Source: Floridanema evergladense (lineage in GTDB: Bacteria > Cyanobacteriota > Cyanobacteriia > Cyanobacteriales > Aerosakkonemataceae). Taken from it: a stretch of DNA of 64,000 nucleotides. The notes under the pieces were generated by a model, which saw only the letters and a program-made list of their open reading frames with translations, did not search any database and was not told where the DNA came from. Positions 1 through 8,755 of the stretch are shown piece after piece. The position numbers were made by a program, and so were the translations under genes. The stretch lies in the NCBI RefSeq assembly GCF_041929205.1, contig NZ_JBHFNT010000072.1, one strand, 5' to 3'. Position 1 is the first letter of the stretch. Each line of letters begins with the position of its first letter.

Positions 1-785
1 TTCATGCAGTTTATTGGCCTGCAATGTTAATGTCAGCCAATGTAACTTTACCAGGAAAAATTTTTGGACATGGCTTTTTAACTAAAGATGGGCAGAAAAT
101 TAGTAAAACTCTCGGTAATACCGTCGATCCGATCGATTTGGTCGATCGCTATGGAGCCGACGCAGTTCGCTACTATTTTATGAAAGAAATAGAATTCGGC
201 AAAGATGGCGACTTTAACGAAGCCAATCGGTTTATTCCCATCCTCAACGCCGACCTAGCCAACGACTTAGGTAACTTGCTCAATCGTACTTTGAATATGG
301 CATATAAATACTGCGGTGGCGAAGTTCCCAACGTCAATGGCGCAGACATTTCCCCAGAAAACCCTTTAAAAACAATTGGTTTGACATTAGGCGCACAAGT
401 TGCTCAAGCTTATGAAAATTTAGCTTTCAGCAGCGCTTGTGAAGCCATTCTCAGCTTGATTCGCACTGGTAACAAGTATATCGACGAACAAGCACCTTGG
501 ACATTGTATAAACAAGGAAATCAGACCGCAGTTGAACAAGTGCTGTATTCTGTTTTAGAATCTGTGCGATTGGCAGCTTATTTATTGTCGCCAATTATCC
601 CCGGTATCAGCAATGACATTTATCAACAATTAGGTTTTGGTATAGATTTTAATGACAAAACTCAAATATCTAATACAGCAGATTTTACAACCCATGCTAG
701 TTGGGGGAGCTTACCTGCGGAACAAAAATTAAGCAAACCTCATCCAATATTTCAAAAGTTGGAATTTGCGGAAACTAGTTCTTGA
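1..785 (+). CDS. metG: Methionine--tRNA ligase, C-terminal part (cut by window edge)
   Basis: Methionyl-tRNA synthetase charges tRNA-Met in the cytoplasm. The frame is open from the left edge (it reads HAVYWPAMLMSAN from base 3), so this is the 3' part of a longer gene and ATG 24 is internal. The KMSKS loop appears as KISKTLGN, followed by DRYGADAVRYYFM, which is typical of class I MetRS. The rest is the helical anticodon-binding domain. No C-terminal tRNA-binding (Trbp111-like) extension is present; the protein ends soon after the anticodon-binding domain. Identification is strong; the start lies outside the window. Confidence 0.96.
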   Translation, partial: HAVYWPAMLMSANVTLPGKIFGHGFLTKDGQKISKTLGNTVDPIDLVDRYGADAVRYYFMKEIEFGKDGDFNEANRFIPILNADLANDLGNLLNRTLNMAYKYCGGEVPNVNGADISPENPLKTIGLTLGAQVAQAYENLAFSSACEAILSLIRTGNKYIDEQAPWTLYKQGNQTAVEQVLYSVLESVRLAAYLLSPIIPGISNDIYQQLGFGIDFNDKTQISNTADFTTHASWGSLPAEQKLSKPHPIFQKLEFAETSS

Positions 786-877
786 TAAGATTCCCCAGCC
801 ATTCCCGGCTACATAAATCAGGAAGATTTAGGAGTACATTGATTGATTGGATTAATAAAAAATGAGGCATTATAATC

Positions 878-1489
878 ATGTTAAATAATTTGGAAAAAGA
901 CTCTCTGTTCACGCCAGAACAAGTTCTGGAAAATCGGGGTCGAGTAGCTATCTTTATTGATGGTTCAAATTTGTTTTATGCAGCCTTGCAATTGGGGATT
1001 GAAATAGACTATACCAAGTTATTGTGTAGGTTGACGGCTGGTTCTCGGTTGTTGCGATCGTTCTTTTATACAGGAGTCGATCGCACCAATGAAAAACAGC
1101 AAGGTTTTTTATTGTGGATGCGGCGCAATGGTTATCGCGTCATTGCTAAAGATTTAGTGCAGTTACCAGATGGTTCTAAAAAAGCCAATTTAGATGTAGA
1201 AATTGCCGTTGATATGATGGCTTTAGTAGGCTCTTATGATACAGCAGTTTTAGTTAGTGGCGATGGCGATTTAGCTTATGCGGTAGATGCAGTTAGTTAT
1301 CGGGGTGTACGAGTTGAAGTTGTAAGTTTGCGTTCCATGACTAGCGATAGTTTAATCAACGTTGCCGATCGCTATATCGACCTAGAAAACATCAAAGAAG
1401 ACATTCAAAAAACTCAGCGTCAAGGAGGATACATTTATCGCCCATTGTCAGGAATTGGATTGTTAGATGATGAAAAAGACGACGATTAA
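878..1489 (+). CDS. LabA-like NYN domain protein
   Basis: A 203-residue protein made almost entirely of one NYN (PIN-like) domain. Visible motifs are FIDGSNLFYAAL near residue 26 with the acidic metal ligand D28, DVEIAVDMM, LVSGDGDLAYAVDAV and GVRVEVVS, which together form the acidic site of LabA/DUF88 proteins. In Synechococcus elongatus, LabA takes part in negative feedback on circadian gene expression, and the NYN fold suggests an RNase. The C-terminal tail is acidic (DDEKDDD). It stands alone between metG and lptC. Family assignment is firm; a circadian role is inferred from homology only. Confidence 0.88.
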   Translation: MLNNLEKDSLFTPEQVLENRGRVAIFIDGSNLFYAALQLGIEIDYTKLLCRLTAGSRLLRSFFYTGVDRTNEKQQGFLLWMRRNGYRVIAKDLVQLPDGSKKANLDVEIAVDMMALVGSYDTAVLVSGDGDLAYAVDAVSYRGVRVEVVSLRSMTSDSLINVADRYIDLENIKEDIQKTQRQGGYIYRPLSGIGLLDDEKDDD

Positions 1490-1528
1490 ACAACAAATAA
1501 AAACAACAATTTAAAATAAACTTAGATT

Positions 1529-1561
1529 AGATCCCCGACTTCTTGAAGAAGTCGGGGATCT
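1529..1561. repeat. 33-bp palindromic dispersed repeat (copy 1)
   Basis: A perfect palindrome with 16-bp arms (left arm AGATCCCCGACTTCTT) and a 1-nt centre, lying in the leader of lptC just before its ribosome binding site. Related copies are at 26020-26052 (degenerate) and 35694-35726. It could fold in the lptC mRNA leader and affect translation, or terminate transcription from upstream; both are inference. Confidence 0.85.
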
Positions 1562-1580
1562 GTTGAGGAGGTGTCTAGCT

Positions 1581-2771
1581 ATGAGGAAAATTACCCTGAA
1601 TAAATTAGTCTTTTTTAAACTGATTTTGATTTGGCTATTGTTTGGCACGATCGCCTGCGAGAATGAAGGGAGAACTGCCAGAAAGTTAGCCCAAGATAGT
1701 AGACTAGCTCAAGAAAGAGCATTAGCTAAAGAAGCAGATAGTAGCCTGACATTGAACGATGTCATTCTGGATAAATTTGATGATTCGGGGCGCATTTTAT
1801 GGAAAATAAAAGCTAAAAAAGCTATTTATAGTAATAATAAAAAAGATGCAAAAATGGAAACTCCTAGCGGAGATTTATTTCAAGATGGGAAATTAGTATA
1901 TCAAGTTAGCGGTCAAACCGGAGAAATTAAAGAAGATGGTAAACAAATTTTTCTCAAGGGTCAAATTGTTGCCGTAGATATGCAAAATGGGGTAATTTTG
2001 CGGGGTAATGAATTAGAATGGCGACCGGATGAAGATATTTTAATTGTACGGAATCAATTAACTGGAAGTCATAAACAAGCACAAGCATCGGCGCAAGAAG
2101 CAAGGGCTTTTAGTCGGGCGAAAAAGATAGAATTTATTGGTCAAGTGGTAGCAAAAGCGATCGACCCTCCCTTAATCATGAAAACTGAAAGGTTACTTTG
2201 GCAAGTTTCCGAACAGAAAATGTCTAGCGATCGCTTTATTCAAATCGATCGTTATAATGGACAAAATATTACCGATCGGGCGACAGGAAATCAAGGAGAA
2301 GTAGACTTAAAAAATAAAATTGCCAAACTGGGAAAAAATGGACAAATTACCTTTTCCGAACCTCCCATGCAAATCGCTAGTAACGCCATTGTGTGGAATT
2401 TAAATACCAAAATAGTTTCCTCAAATCAACCAGTAACCATTTACCAACGAGAACAACAAATTACCTTAAACGCCAGTCAAGGTAGAGTTGAATTAACTCC
2501 ACAAATTGCTTACTTAATCGGAGGTGTTCAAGGTACAGGGCAAAAACCACCTTCTAACCTGCGAACTGATGATATGACTTGGTATTTAGAATCTCAGCAA
2601 TTTGTAGCCAATGGCAATGTTTTTTATCAGCAAACTGACCCGCCATTAACTTTAAATGGCCCCAAAGCTTTTGGCAACCTCAAAGAGCAAAAAATCGCTA
2701 TTACGGGAAATGGTAGTAATTCTCCAGTCATCACTCAAATTGTCCCTCGTGGGAAGAAGCCAGAGGATTAA
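1581..2771 (+). CDS. lptC: LPS export periplasmic protein LptC
   Basis: LptC is the bitopic inner-membrane/periplasmic part of the Lpt lipopolysaccharide transport bridge. ATG 1581 is chosen because GAGGAGG ends 9 nt upstream; an upstream TTG at 1563 overlaps that ribosome binding site. The N-terminus is a hydrophobic segment ending in a possible lipobox (FGTIAC), then a charged linker, then a long beta-rich region rich in DGK, QTG and GNV turns typical of LptC/OstA-like jellyrolls. At about 396 residues it is longer than the roughly 190-residue E. coli LptC, as in other cyanobacteria. No lptA or lptB is adjacent. Confidence 0.8.
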   Translation: MRKITLNKLVFFKLILIWLLFGTIACENEGRTARKLAQDSRLAQERALAKEADSSLTLNDVILDKFDDSGRILWKIKAKKAIYSNNKKDAKMETPSGDLFQDGKLVYQVSGQTGEIKEDGKQIFLKGQIVAVDMQNGVILRGNELEWRPDEDILIVRNQLTGSHKQAQASAQEARAFSRAKKIEFIGQVVAKAIDPPLIMKTERLLWQVSEQKMSSDRFIQIDRYNGQNITDRATGNQGEVDLKNKIAKLGKNGQITFSEPPMQIASNAIVWNLNTKIVSSNQPVTIYQREQQITLNASQGRVELTPQIAYLIGGVQGTGQKPPSNLRTDDMTWYLESQQFVANGNVFYQQTDPPLTLNGPKAFGNLKEQKIAITGNGSNSPVITQIVPRGKKPED

Positions 2772-2806
2772 TCGTAGGGTTAATTCATGAATTGCCCCTA
2801 CGATTA
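2769..2806. terminator. Bidirectional hairpin between lptC and dacB
   Basis: A near-perfect palindrome (outer arm TAATCGTAGGG, core AATTCATGAATT) that overlaps the stop codons of the convergent genes lptC and dacB. The position and strength of the stem suggest a shared terminator, although there is no long T-run. The same core occurs in the hairpin at 24744-24771, so it belongs to a dispersed family. Confidence 0.65.
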
Positions 2807-4153
2807 GTCCTCTTCTTTTCTTTCTGCCTTGATGCCTTTTAAGATTATCTGATTACGATCGCTCGCCCCGATCCGTTTTACGTAGTCAATGCTGGCGGGA
2901 GTGGGAAGGACTACGAAAGGGGGAGTTACAGCAGTTCCCCATTTTTGAATCAAACTTTGTAGTAACAGGTCTTGTTTGGTACGAAAACCCAGGACATTGT
3001 TACCACGATTGATGATCGCAAACCAAACCAAACCTCGATCGCGTGTGGGCATCACTCCGGCTAAAGCACTGACATCTCGTAGAGTCCCAGTTTTAATCGC
3101 AGTTGCTTGGGGAATGTGACGACGGGACATAGTACCATTGCGATCGCGACCAGAAACCGGGAAAAAATCACCGATGGTTAACCCTAAAGGTTGCAATTTT
3201 TGCTGTAAAGCCATTAACATTCCACAAACTGCCCTAGCAGAAATCCGATTTTCCACACCTAAACCCGAACCATTAATTAATTGAATTTCTTGCAAAGGTA
3301 CACCCGCAGCATTTGCCGCTAGTCTCCGTACTACCTGCGCCCCGCCCAAAGATTCTGCCAGACTTTCTGCCATATCATTATTGCTGAAAATATTCATCTC
3401 TTTGAGCAATTGAGTCAGAGTTAAAGAACGATGACGCAAGAGTAAATATAGTTTAGTTTGTTGCGGGCCAATTTCGGGCTTTTCCACCTTCACGCCACCC
3501 AAAATTTGCAATTGAGGTTTGCGAGTACCTTTAGGCATTTGAGAATATCTAAAGATCAGAGGTCTAGACCAAGTGCGAGAATTAAACGATCGCACAAGCA
3601 TTTGGCCCGATCGCAAAGCATCATGGTTGCCATTCATCTCAAACCTACCCCGAATCACCAAATTTCCCGTTACTTTTTGGATTCCCAGGCGATGCAAAGA
3701 ATTAGCCAATGCAATACCATCTTGCCAAACAAACAACGGATCGCCGTCGCCAGTAACCACTAAATCCCCTTGTAGTACCCCCTTTTTTGTTAGCCCTGTG
3801 GTACCGATTAGCGTCTCAAATTGGTGGGAGTGTTTCCAGGTAGAGAGGGCAGCCAAAGAGGTAGCAATTTTGGTTAGAGAAGCTGCTGGTAAAGGGATTG
3901 AACCTTGTTTATTGGCTAATACGACTGGTCCCGACTGTAGCCAAATTGCTTGTTGTGCGATCGGATTTTGTTTCCCCAACTCTTTTAAATATTGCTCAAC
4001 TATACTTGCTGTCTGCGGTTCCGGCGCAGCTGAGAGCACAAATCCCGCATTTCCAGGCCAAACCATCTCTTGCTTAGAATTCAACTTAGAACGGTGAATC
4101 CCTGCCATATCCAACCACACCGACATCAAACCAGAACTAAACAACTCCAGCAC
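2804..4153 (-). CDS. dacB: D-alanyl-D-alanine carboxypeptidase/endopeptidase (PBP4 family)
   Basis: A serine peptidase of family S13 that trims or cleaves peptidoglycan cross-links. All three penicillin-binding motifs are visible: SLTK with nucleophile S92 and K95, SNN (SNNDMAES), and KTG (IKTGTLRD). The 449-residue length fits the family. The start MLELFSSGL has only a modest hydrophobic stretch and no clear signal peptide, so export is not obvious from the sequence. It is convergent with lptC and divergent from plsX across a 248-bp gap. Confidence 0.92.
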   Translation of the reverse strand: MLELFSSGLMSVWLDMAGIHRSKLNSKQEMVWPGNAGFVLSAAPEPQTASIVEQYLKELGKQNPIAQQAIWLQSGPVVLANKQGSIPLPAASLTKIATSLAALSTWKHSHQFETLIGTTGLTKKGVLQGDLVVTGDGDPLFVWQDGIALANSLHRLGIQKVTGNLVIRGRFEMNGNHDALRSGQMLVRSFNSRTWSRPLIFRYSQMPKGTRKPQLQILGGVKVEKPEIGPQQTKLYLLLRHRSLTLTQLLKEMNIFSNNDMAESLAESLGGAQVVRRLAANAAGVPLQEIQLINGSGLGVENRISARAVCGMLMALQQKLQPLGLTIGDFFPVSGRDRNGTMSRRHIPQATAIKTGTLRDVSALAGVMPTRDRGLVWFAIINRGNNVLGFRTKQDLLLQSLIQKWGTAVTPPFVVLPTPASIDYVKRIGASDRNQIILKGIKAERKEED

Positions 4154-4277
4154 TTTGAAACGCTCCTCAACCCGAACTTGAGATTTAAGGTTCTCAACTT
4201 TACATTGAGCAACTTAGATTTTGCCTTAAATTAGTAAATTTGCAAAGATAAAGAAATCAGAAACAGTTATCCCCCAA

Positions 4278-4309
4278 TCCCCTTGTCCCCTTGTCCCCTT
4301 GTCCCCAAT
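4278..4309. repeat. Tandem CCCCTTGT low-complexity tract
   Basis: Several back-to-back copies of CCCCTTGT in the divergent dacB/plsX intergenic region. The same tract, or its complement GGGGACAA, recurs near 8760-8792, 32087-32130 and 51225-51240. It is a small tandem repeat typical of filamentous cyanobacteria. The remaining 4154-4401 bases should hold the divergent promoters, but I cannot assign -10/-35 boxes with confidence. Confidence 0.75.
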
Positions 4310-4401
4310 CACAAGTCCCCTTCCAAAACTTCTTCCGTAAAGGTTGATTTTTCGAGGGAAGCCATCTGGTAAAATTTTTGATGTTTCTACTACATTGATC
4401 A

Positions 4402-5436
4402 ATGGGATCAGCTAGGGCACGAATTGCAATAGACGCGATGGGTGGGGATCATGCCCCCGCCGAAATCGTCGCTGGCGCACTTAGAGCAAGAGAAGAATTA
4501 GACGTAGAAGTTCTACTGGTAGGCGATTCTTCTCAAATTGAAGCGGCTCTAGGTCAACAAGCACACTCATTTCCGATCGAAATTGTGCCTTCCGAAGGTA
4601 CGATCGAAATGCACGAAGAACCACTGAGCGGTTTAAAACGCAAGCCGAAAGCTTCCATCAACGTCGCTATGGATTTGGTGAAGCAAAAACGGGCTGATGC
4701 AGTGGTTTCGGCTGGGCATTCGGGCGCAGCAATGGCAGCAGCTTTGTTGCGTCTGGGAAGGTTGAAAGGAATCGATCGACCAGCGATTGGCGCGGTTTTA
4801 CCGACAATCCTGGCAGATAAGTCAGTGTTACTTCTGGATGTGGGGGCAAATGTCGATTGTCGTCCCAAATTCTTAGAACAGTTCGCTGTCATGGGATCGA
4901 TTTACAGTCAGTATGTTCTAGGTGTGACAGAACCAAAAGTCGGTTTACTCAATATCGGGGAAGAACCTGGTAAAGGTAACGATTTGGCAATTCGCACTCA
5001 CCAAATGCTCGAACAGAATGACCGAATTTCTTTTGTAGGTAATGCGGAAGGTCGAGACTTGCTTTCCGGTAACTTTGATGTGGTAGTTTGTGATGGCTTC
5101 GTCGGTAATGTCTTGCTCAAATTTGCTGAGGCGGTGGGCGAAGTAATGTTACAAATCCTCAAAGAAGAATTGCCTCAAGGTTTGCATGGTTTATTGGGTA
5201 CTGCTTTGCTCAAACCTAACTTAAACCGGATTAAGCAGCGGGTAGATCATGCCGAACATGGCGGTGGGTTGCTTTTGGGTGTGGCTGGAATTTGTATTAT
5301 TAGTCATGGAGCGTCACAGGCTCCTTCGATTTTTAATGCAATTCGGTTGGCTAAAGAAGCGATCGATCACCAAGTACTAGAAAGAATTACATCCAACTAT
5401 CACCAACCTGCTGCACCAGCGGCTGAGGTCGAGTAA
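4402..5436 (+). CDS. plsX: Phosphate acyltransferase PlsX
   Basis: PlsX converts acyl-ACP to acyl-phosphate, the first step of phosphatidic acid synthesis in most bacteria. The N-terminus RIAIDAMGGDHAP and the internal VSAGHSGAAMAAALLRLGR and EPGKGNDL segments are diagnostic. At 344 residues it has the usual length. It is followed 2 nt later by fabH, so the two are probably cotranscribed and translationally coupled. It opens the lipid cluster plsX-fabH-(Uma2)-fabD-plsC. The start at ATG 4402 gives the family's usual short N-terminus. Confidence 0.96.
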   Translation: MGSARARIAIDAMGGDHAPAEIVAGALRAREELDVEVLLVGDSSQIEAALGQQAHSFPIEIVPSEGTIEMHEEPLSGLKRKPKASINVAMDLVKQKRADAVVSAGHSGAAMAAALLRLGRLKGIDRPAIGAVLPTILADKSVLLLDVGANVDCRPKFLEQFAVMGSIYSQYVLGVTEPKVGLLNIGEEPGKGNDLAIRTHQMLEQNDRISFVGNAEGRDLLSGNFDVVVCDGFVGNVLLKFAEAVGEVMLQILKEELPQGLHGLLGTALLKPNLNRIKQRVDHAEHGGGLLLGVAGICIISHGASQAPSIFNAIRLAKEAIDHQVLERITSNYHQPAAPAAEVE

Positions 5437-5438
5437 TA

Positions 5439-6515
5439 ATGTTGCAGCAATTAGGACAAGGTGTTGCCATCACCGGAAGTGGTGCCGCAATACCAACGGT
5501 TTCTTTAACTAATCACGATCTCAGTCAGATCGTCGAAACTTCTGATGAATGGATTGTCACGCGCACGGGAATCCGGGAACGGCGCATTGCAGTACCCGGA
5601 CAATCTCTGTGTGAGTTGGCAAGCATTGCGGGGGAAAAGGCGATCGCAATGGCTGGGATCGCTCCTGAAGACATCGATTTGATTATCCTGGCGACTTCTA
5701 CGGCAGACGACCTATTTGGCAGTGCGAGTCAAATTCAAGCGAAAATCGGCGCAACTAAAGCTGTAGCGTTCGATCTCACCGCTGCTTGTTCGGGTTTTGT
5801 GTTCGCTCTGGTGACAGGTGCCCAATTCATCCGTAACGGCGTTTATCGTAACGTACTGTTAATCGGGGGAGATATCCTCTCTCGTTGGGTAGATTGGTCC
5901 GATCGCCGCACCTGTATATTATTTGGTGATGGTGCTGGAGCGGTGGTAATGCAAGCAACTGATTCGGTTTTATATGATTCAAATTCGTTGCTCGATACCG
6001 CTAACGCAACGTTGCGCGATACTGCTAACGCAACGCTGCGCGATCGCTTTTTAGGTTTTGAAATTCGCAGTGATGGTAGCCAAAATCATTATCTCAACCT
6101 AAGTTACAAAAGTGAAGCGAAAGAATTAGTTGAGGGAGTTGCGATTAATCAAGGCACTTTTCAACCAATTACCATGAACGGACAAGAAGTTTATCGCTTC
6201 GCCGTCAAACGAGTTCCAGAAGTGATTGAAAAAGCCCTATTTCGTGCCAATTTAACAGTTGACCAAATAGATTGGTTAATATTACATCAAGCTAATCAAA
6301 GAATTCTTGATGCTGTAGCGCAACGGTTGAATATTCCCCCAGAAAAAGTGATTAGTAACCTCGCTAATTATGGCAATACTTCTGCTGCTTCGATTCCTAT
6401 TGCTTTGGATGAAGTAGTGAGAGTAGGTAAGATTAAGCCAGGTGATACGATCGCGATCGCAGGTTTTGGTGCTGGTTTAACTTATGGTGCTGCAATTTTT
6501 CAATGGGGTAAATAA
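5439..6515 (+). CDS. fabH: 3-oxoacyl-ACP synthase III
   Basis: KAS III condenses acetyl-CoA with malonyl-ACP to start fatty-acid synthesis. The catalytic triad is visible: C117 in TAACSGF, H283 in ILHQANQRI and N313 in NYGNTSAAS. At 358 residues it is longer than the usual 320-335 because of an insertion around residues 180-203 containing a tandem octapeptide DTANATLR twice (bases 5994-6041). The insertion falls between the VVMQA strand and the GFEIRSDG segment, away from the active-site residues in sequence, and the frame stays open. The start is 2 nt after the plsX stop. Confidence 0.95.
   Translation: MLQQLGQGVAITGSGAAIPTVSLTNHDLSQIVETSDEWIVTRTGIRERRIAVPGQSLCELASIAGEKAIAMAGIAPEDIDLIILATSTADDLFGSASQIQAKIGATKAVAFDLTAACSGFVFALVTGAQFIRNGVYRNVLLIGGDILSRWVDWSDRRTCILFGDGAGAVVMQATDSVLYDSNSLLDTANATLRDTANATLRDRFLGFEIRSDGSQNHYLNLSYKSEAKELVEGVAINQGTFQPITMNGQEVYRFAVKRVPEVIEKALFRANLTVDQIDWLILHQANQRILDAVAQRLNIPPEKVISNLANYGNTSAASIPIALDEVVRVGKIKPGDTIAIAGFGAGLTYGAAIFQWGK
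5994..6041 (+). repeat. 24-bp in-frame tandem duplication inside fabH
   Basis: Two near-identical 24-bp units, 5994-6017 and 6018-6041, each encode DTANATLR. They differ at two positions and run directly into a GATCGC half of a HIP1-like site. The first unit contains the 12-bp palindrome CGCAACGTTGCG. The composition looks like a mobile or expanding short repeat rather than fabH sequence. Confidence 0.85.
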
Positions 6516-6549
6516 GCTAAAAAAAGCTAATTAACCCAGGAGAATTACT

Positions 6550-7104
6550 ATGATCTTCACTGTGCGGGATTTAGAAAAATTTCGATCGCAACTCTCCCCA
6601 GAATATGAGGATTACCAACTAGAGTTGCAAGACGGAAACATCGTCATTATAGGGCCATCAGATATAGTTTCCAGTGAAATTGGAGTACGATTAACCGCCT
6701 TTTTATTTACTTGGATTACACCGAGAAAACTAGGGCGATTATTTGACTCCAGTGGCGGTTTTATTCTGCCAAATACTGACCTCAGAGCGCCAGATGTTTC
6801 CTTCGTTTCGCGAGAAAGACTCAGGCAAACTGTAAGAGCTTTTGGCGAATTAGTGCCTGATTTAGTAGTAGAAATTAAATCCCGTACAGACAGAATCAAA
6901 AAACTCCAAGACAAAATTCAAATGTTTTTGGAATTAGGAGCCAGAGTAGGAATATTAATCGACCCTGATGAACAAACAGTAACAATTTATCATTCTGGGA
7001 GCGAAGCAACAGTTTTAAATAATCAGCAAACCCTGACTATCCCAGAATTATTCCCTAGCTGGGAACTGCCTGTAACTGAACTTTGGCCTCCCATATTCGA
7101 TTAA
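6550..7104 (+). CDS. Uma2 family (DUF820) putative nuclease
   Basis: A 184-residue member of the very abundant cyanobacterial Uma2/DUF820 family with a PD-(D/E)XK-like fold. Visible features are the APDVSFVS strand, PDLVVEIKSRTDR with the E-x-K motif, and KLQDKIQMFLELGARVGILIDP. An AGGAG ribosome binding site lies 7 nt upstream of ATG 6550. It sits between fabH and fabD in the same direction and interrupts an otherwise coherent lipid cluster, so it is probably a later insertion. The biological function of the family is unknown; nuclease activity is a fold-based prediction. Confidence 0.85.
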   Translation: MIFTVRDLEKFRSQLSPEYEDYQLELQDGNIVIIGPSDIVSSEIGVRLTAFLFTWITPRKLGRLFDSSGGFILPNTDLRAPDVSFVSRERLRQTVRAFGELVPDLVVEIKSRTDRIKKLQDKIQMFLELGARVGILIDPDEQTVTIYHSGSEATVLNNQQTLTIPELFPSWELPVTELWPPIFD

Positions 7105-7175
7105 AATATTTTATGCTTTTTTTGGCTCATTTGTTGCTAAATTATTCACCAATAACCAGTAACCAATAACAAACA

Positions 7176-8060
7176 ATGACAAAAACTGCATGGGTGTTTC
7201 CCGGACAAGGTTCACAAAAAATTGGTATGGGAGGAGATTTAGTAGAGTTCCCTAATGCCGAAAATAAATTTTCACAAGCAGAAAAAATTTTAGGGTGGTC
7301 AGTTTTAGAAATTTGCCAAAATCCAGAAGATAAAGTTTCTCATACCTTATACACTCAGCCTTGCTTATACGTAATAGAAAGTATTCTGGCTGAATTAATT
7401 CAAGAAAAAGGGCATCAACCAAACCTAGTGGCAGGGCATAGTTTAGGAGAATATGTTGCCCTTCACGTCGCTGGGGTTTTTGATTTTGAAACAGGTTTGA
7501 AACTAGTAAAAAAACGGGCTGAATTAATGGATAGTGCTGCTGGAGGAATGATGGCAGCATTAATGGGATTTGACGAAAAACAGTTAGCAGAAATAATCAA
7601 AAATACTCCAGATTTAGTATTGGCAAATGATAACAGTTCCGGTCAAGTGGTAATTTCTGGAACCCCGGAAGCAGTAGAAACTGCATTATCTCAAGTCAAA
7701 GCAAAAAAGGCTGTTAAATTAAATGTTTCCGGCGCTTTTCACTCACCATTAATGGCACCAGCTGCAACAGAGTTTCAAGAATTTTTAGATGCTGTTTCCT
7801 TTAACGATGCCGAAGTCCCGGTAATCTCAAATGTAGACCCGACACCAACAACAGAAGCAACTGTTTTAAAACAACGTCTTTCCGAACAAATGACAGGTTC
7901 AGTGCGTTGGCGAGAAATTTGTCTAACTTTACCGGAAGCAGGTGTAGAGAAAGTAGTAGAAATTGGCCCCGGAAAAGTTCTCACAGGTTTAATTAAACGC
8001 ACCTGTCCTAATTTAAAATTAGAAAATATTACTAGCGCCGCCGATTTACCGACCCAATAA
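7176..8060 (+). CDS. fabD: Malonyl-CoA:ACP transacylase
   Basis: FabD loads malonyl groups on acyl carrier protein. The N-terminal VFPGQGSQKIGMG motif, the nucleophile elbow GHSLGEY (S89) and the catalytic histidine in GAFHSPLM (H189) are all present, and the 294-residue length is normal. The upstream bases are an AT-rich CCAATAAC repeat stretch without a strong ribosome binding site. Its place after plsX-fabH and before plsC fits the common cyanobacterial lipid cluster. Confidence 0.96.
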   Translation: MTKTAWVFPGQGSQKIGMGGDLVEFPNAENKFSQAEKILGWSVLEICQNPEDKVSHTLYTQPCLYVIESILAELIQEKGHQPNLVAGHSLGEYVALHVAGVFDFETGLKLVKKRAELMDSAAGGMMAALMGFDEKQLAEIIKNTPDLVLANDNSSGQVVISGTPEAVETALSQVKAKKAVKLNVSGAFHSPLMAPAATEFQEFLDAVSFNDAEVPVISNVDPTPTTEATVLKQRLSEQMTGSVRWREICLTLPEAGVEKVVEIGPGKVLTGLIKRTCPNLKLENITSAADLPTQ

Positions 8061-8096
8061 ACGCTAAAATTTCCCCCTGCTACCCCGCCTCCTACT

Positions 8097-8735
8097 ATGC
8101 CTAGAAACCGAGAGCCTTTTGTTAGTTTGATGCTTTACCATGCCTTTAAATGGTCAGTGGTAAGCCCGATGTTACACCTCTATTTTCGGGGGCGAATTTA
8201 TGGCGCGGAACAGGTGCCAAAAGAAGGGCCATTGTTAGTAGTAAGTAATCATGCGAGTAATTTTGACCCGCCTATAGTTTCCTGTTCTGTGCGCCGTCCG
8301 GTAGCTTTTATGGCGAAAGAAGAGTTGTTTAGCGTGCCAGTTTTAGGTCAAGCGATTCGATTGTACGGTGCTTATCCGGTGAATCGTTTATCTGCCGATC
8401 GCAGCGCTATTCGTTCTGCACTACAATCTTTAGAGCAAGGATGGGCTACAGGCATATTTTTGCAGGGTACTCGCACACCTGATGGCAAGATTACCCAACC
8501 AAAATTAGGCGCAGCTTTAATTGCGGCGAAAGCAAAAGCACCCTTATTGCCTGTTAGTTTGTGGGGTACAGAAAAAATCGAGCAAAAAGGTTCAACCATT
8601 CCGCAAGTAGTACCCGTCACGGTACGAATAGGCGAAATCATCCAGCCTCCTAGTTCGAGCAATAAAGAGGAATTGGAAGCAGTAACGCAAAAATGCACTA
8701 CCGCAATCAATGCGCTACACGATTTGGGACGATAG
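8097..8735 (+). CDS. plsC: 1-acyl-sn-glycerol-3-phosphate acyltransferase
   Basis: A LPLAT-superfamily membrane-associated enzyme that acylates lysophosphatidic acid to phosphatidic acid. The catalytic HX4D motif is NHASNFDPP (H52, D57), and the second block FLQGTRTPDGK corresponds to the usual FPEGTRS motif with L-Q replacing the common P-E. The 212-residue length is normal. It lies 36 nt after fabD and is the last gene of the cluster. Confidence 0.92.
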   Translation: MPRNREPFVSLMLYHAFKWSVVSPMLHLYFRGRIYGAEQVPKEGPLLVVSNHASNFDPPIVSCSVRRPVAFMAKEELFSVPVLGQAIRLYGAYPVNRLSADRSAIRSALQSLEQGWATGIFLQGTRTPDGKITQPKLGAALIAAKAKAPLLPVSLWGTEKIEQKGSTIPQVVPVTVRIGEIIQPPSSSNKEELEAVTQKCTTAINALHDLGR

Positions 8736-8755
8736 CTTGGGTTTTAGGGACTGGG

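Noticed and set aside
3458..4097. Open frames on the plus strand opposite dacB
   Set aside because: They are antisense shadows: the minus strand carries all three penicillin-binding motifs, and the plus-strand products have no recognisable domain.
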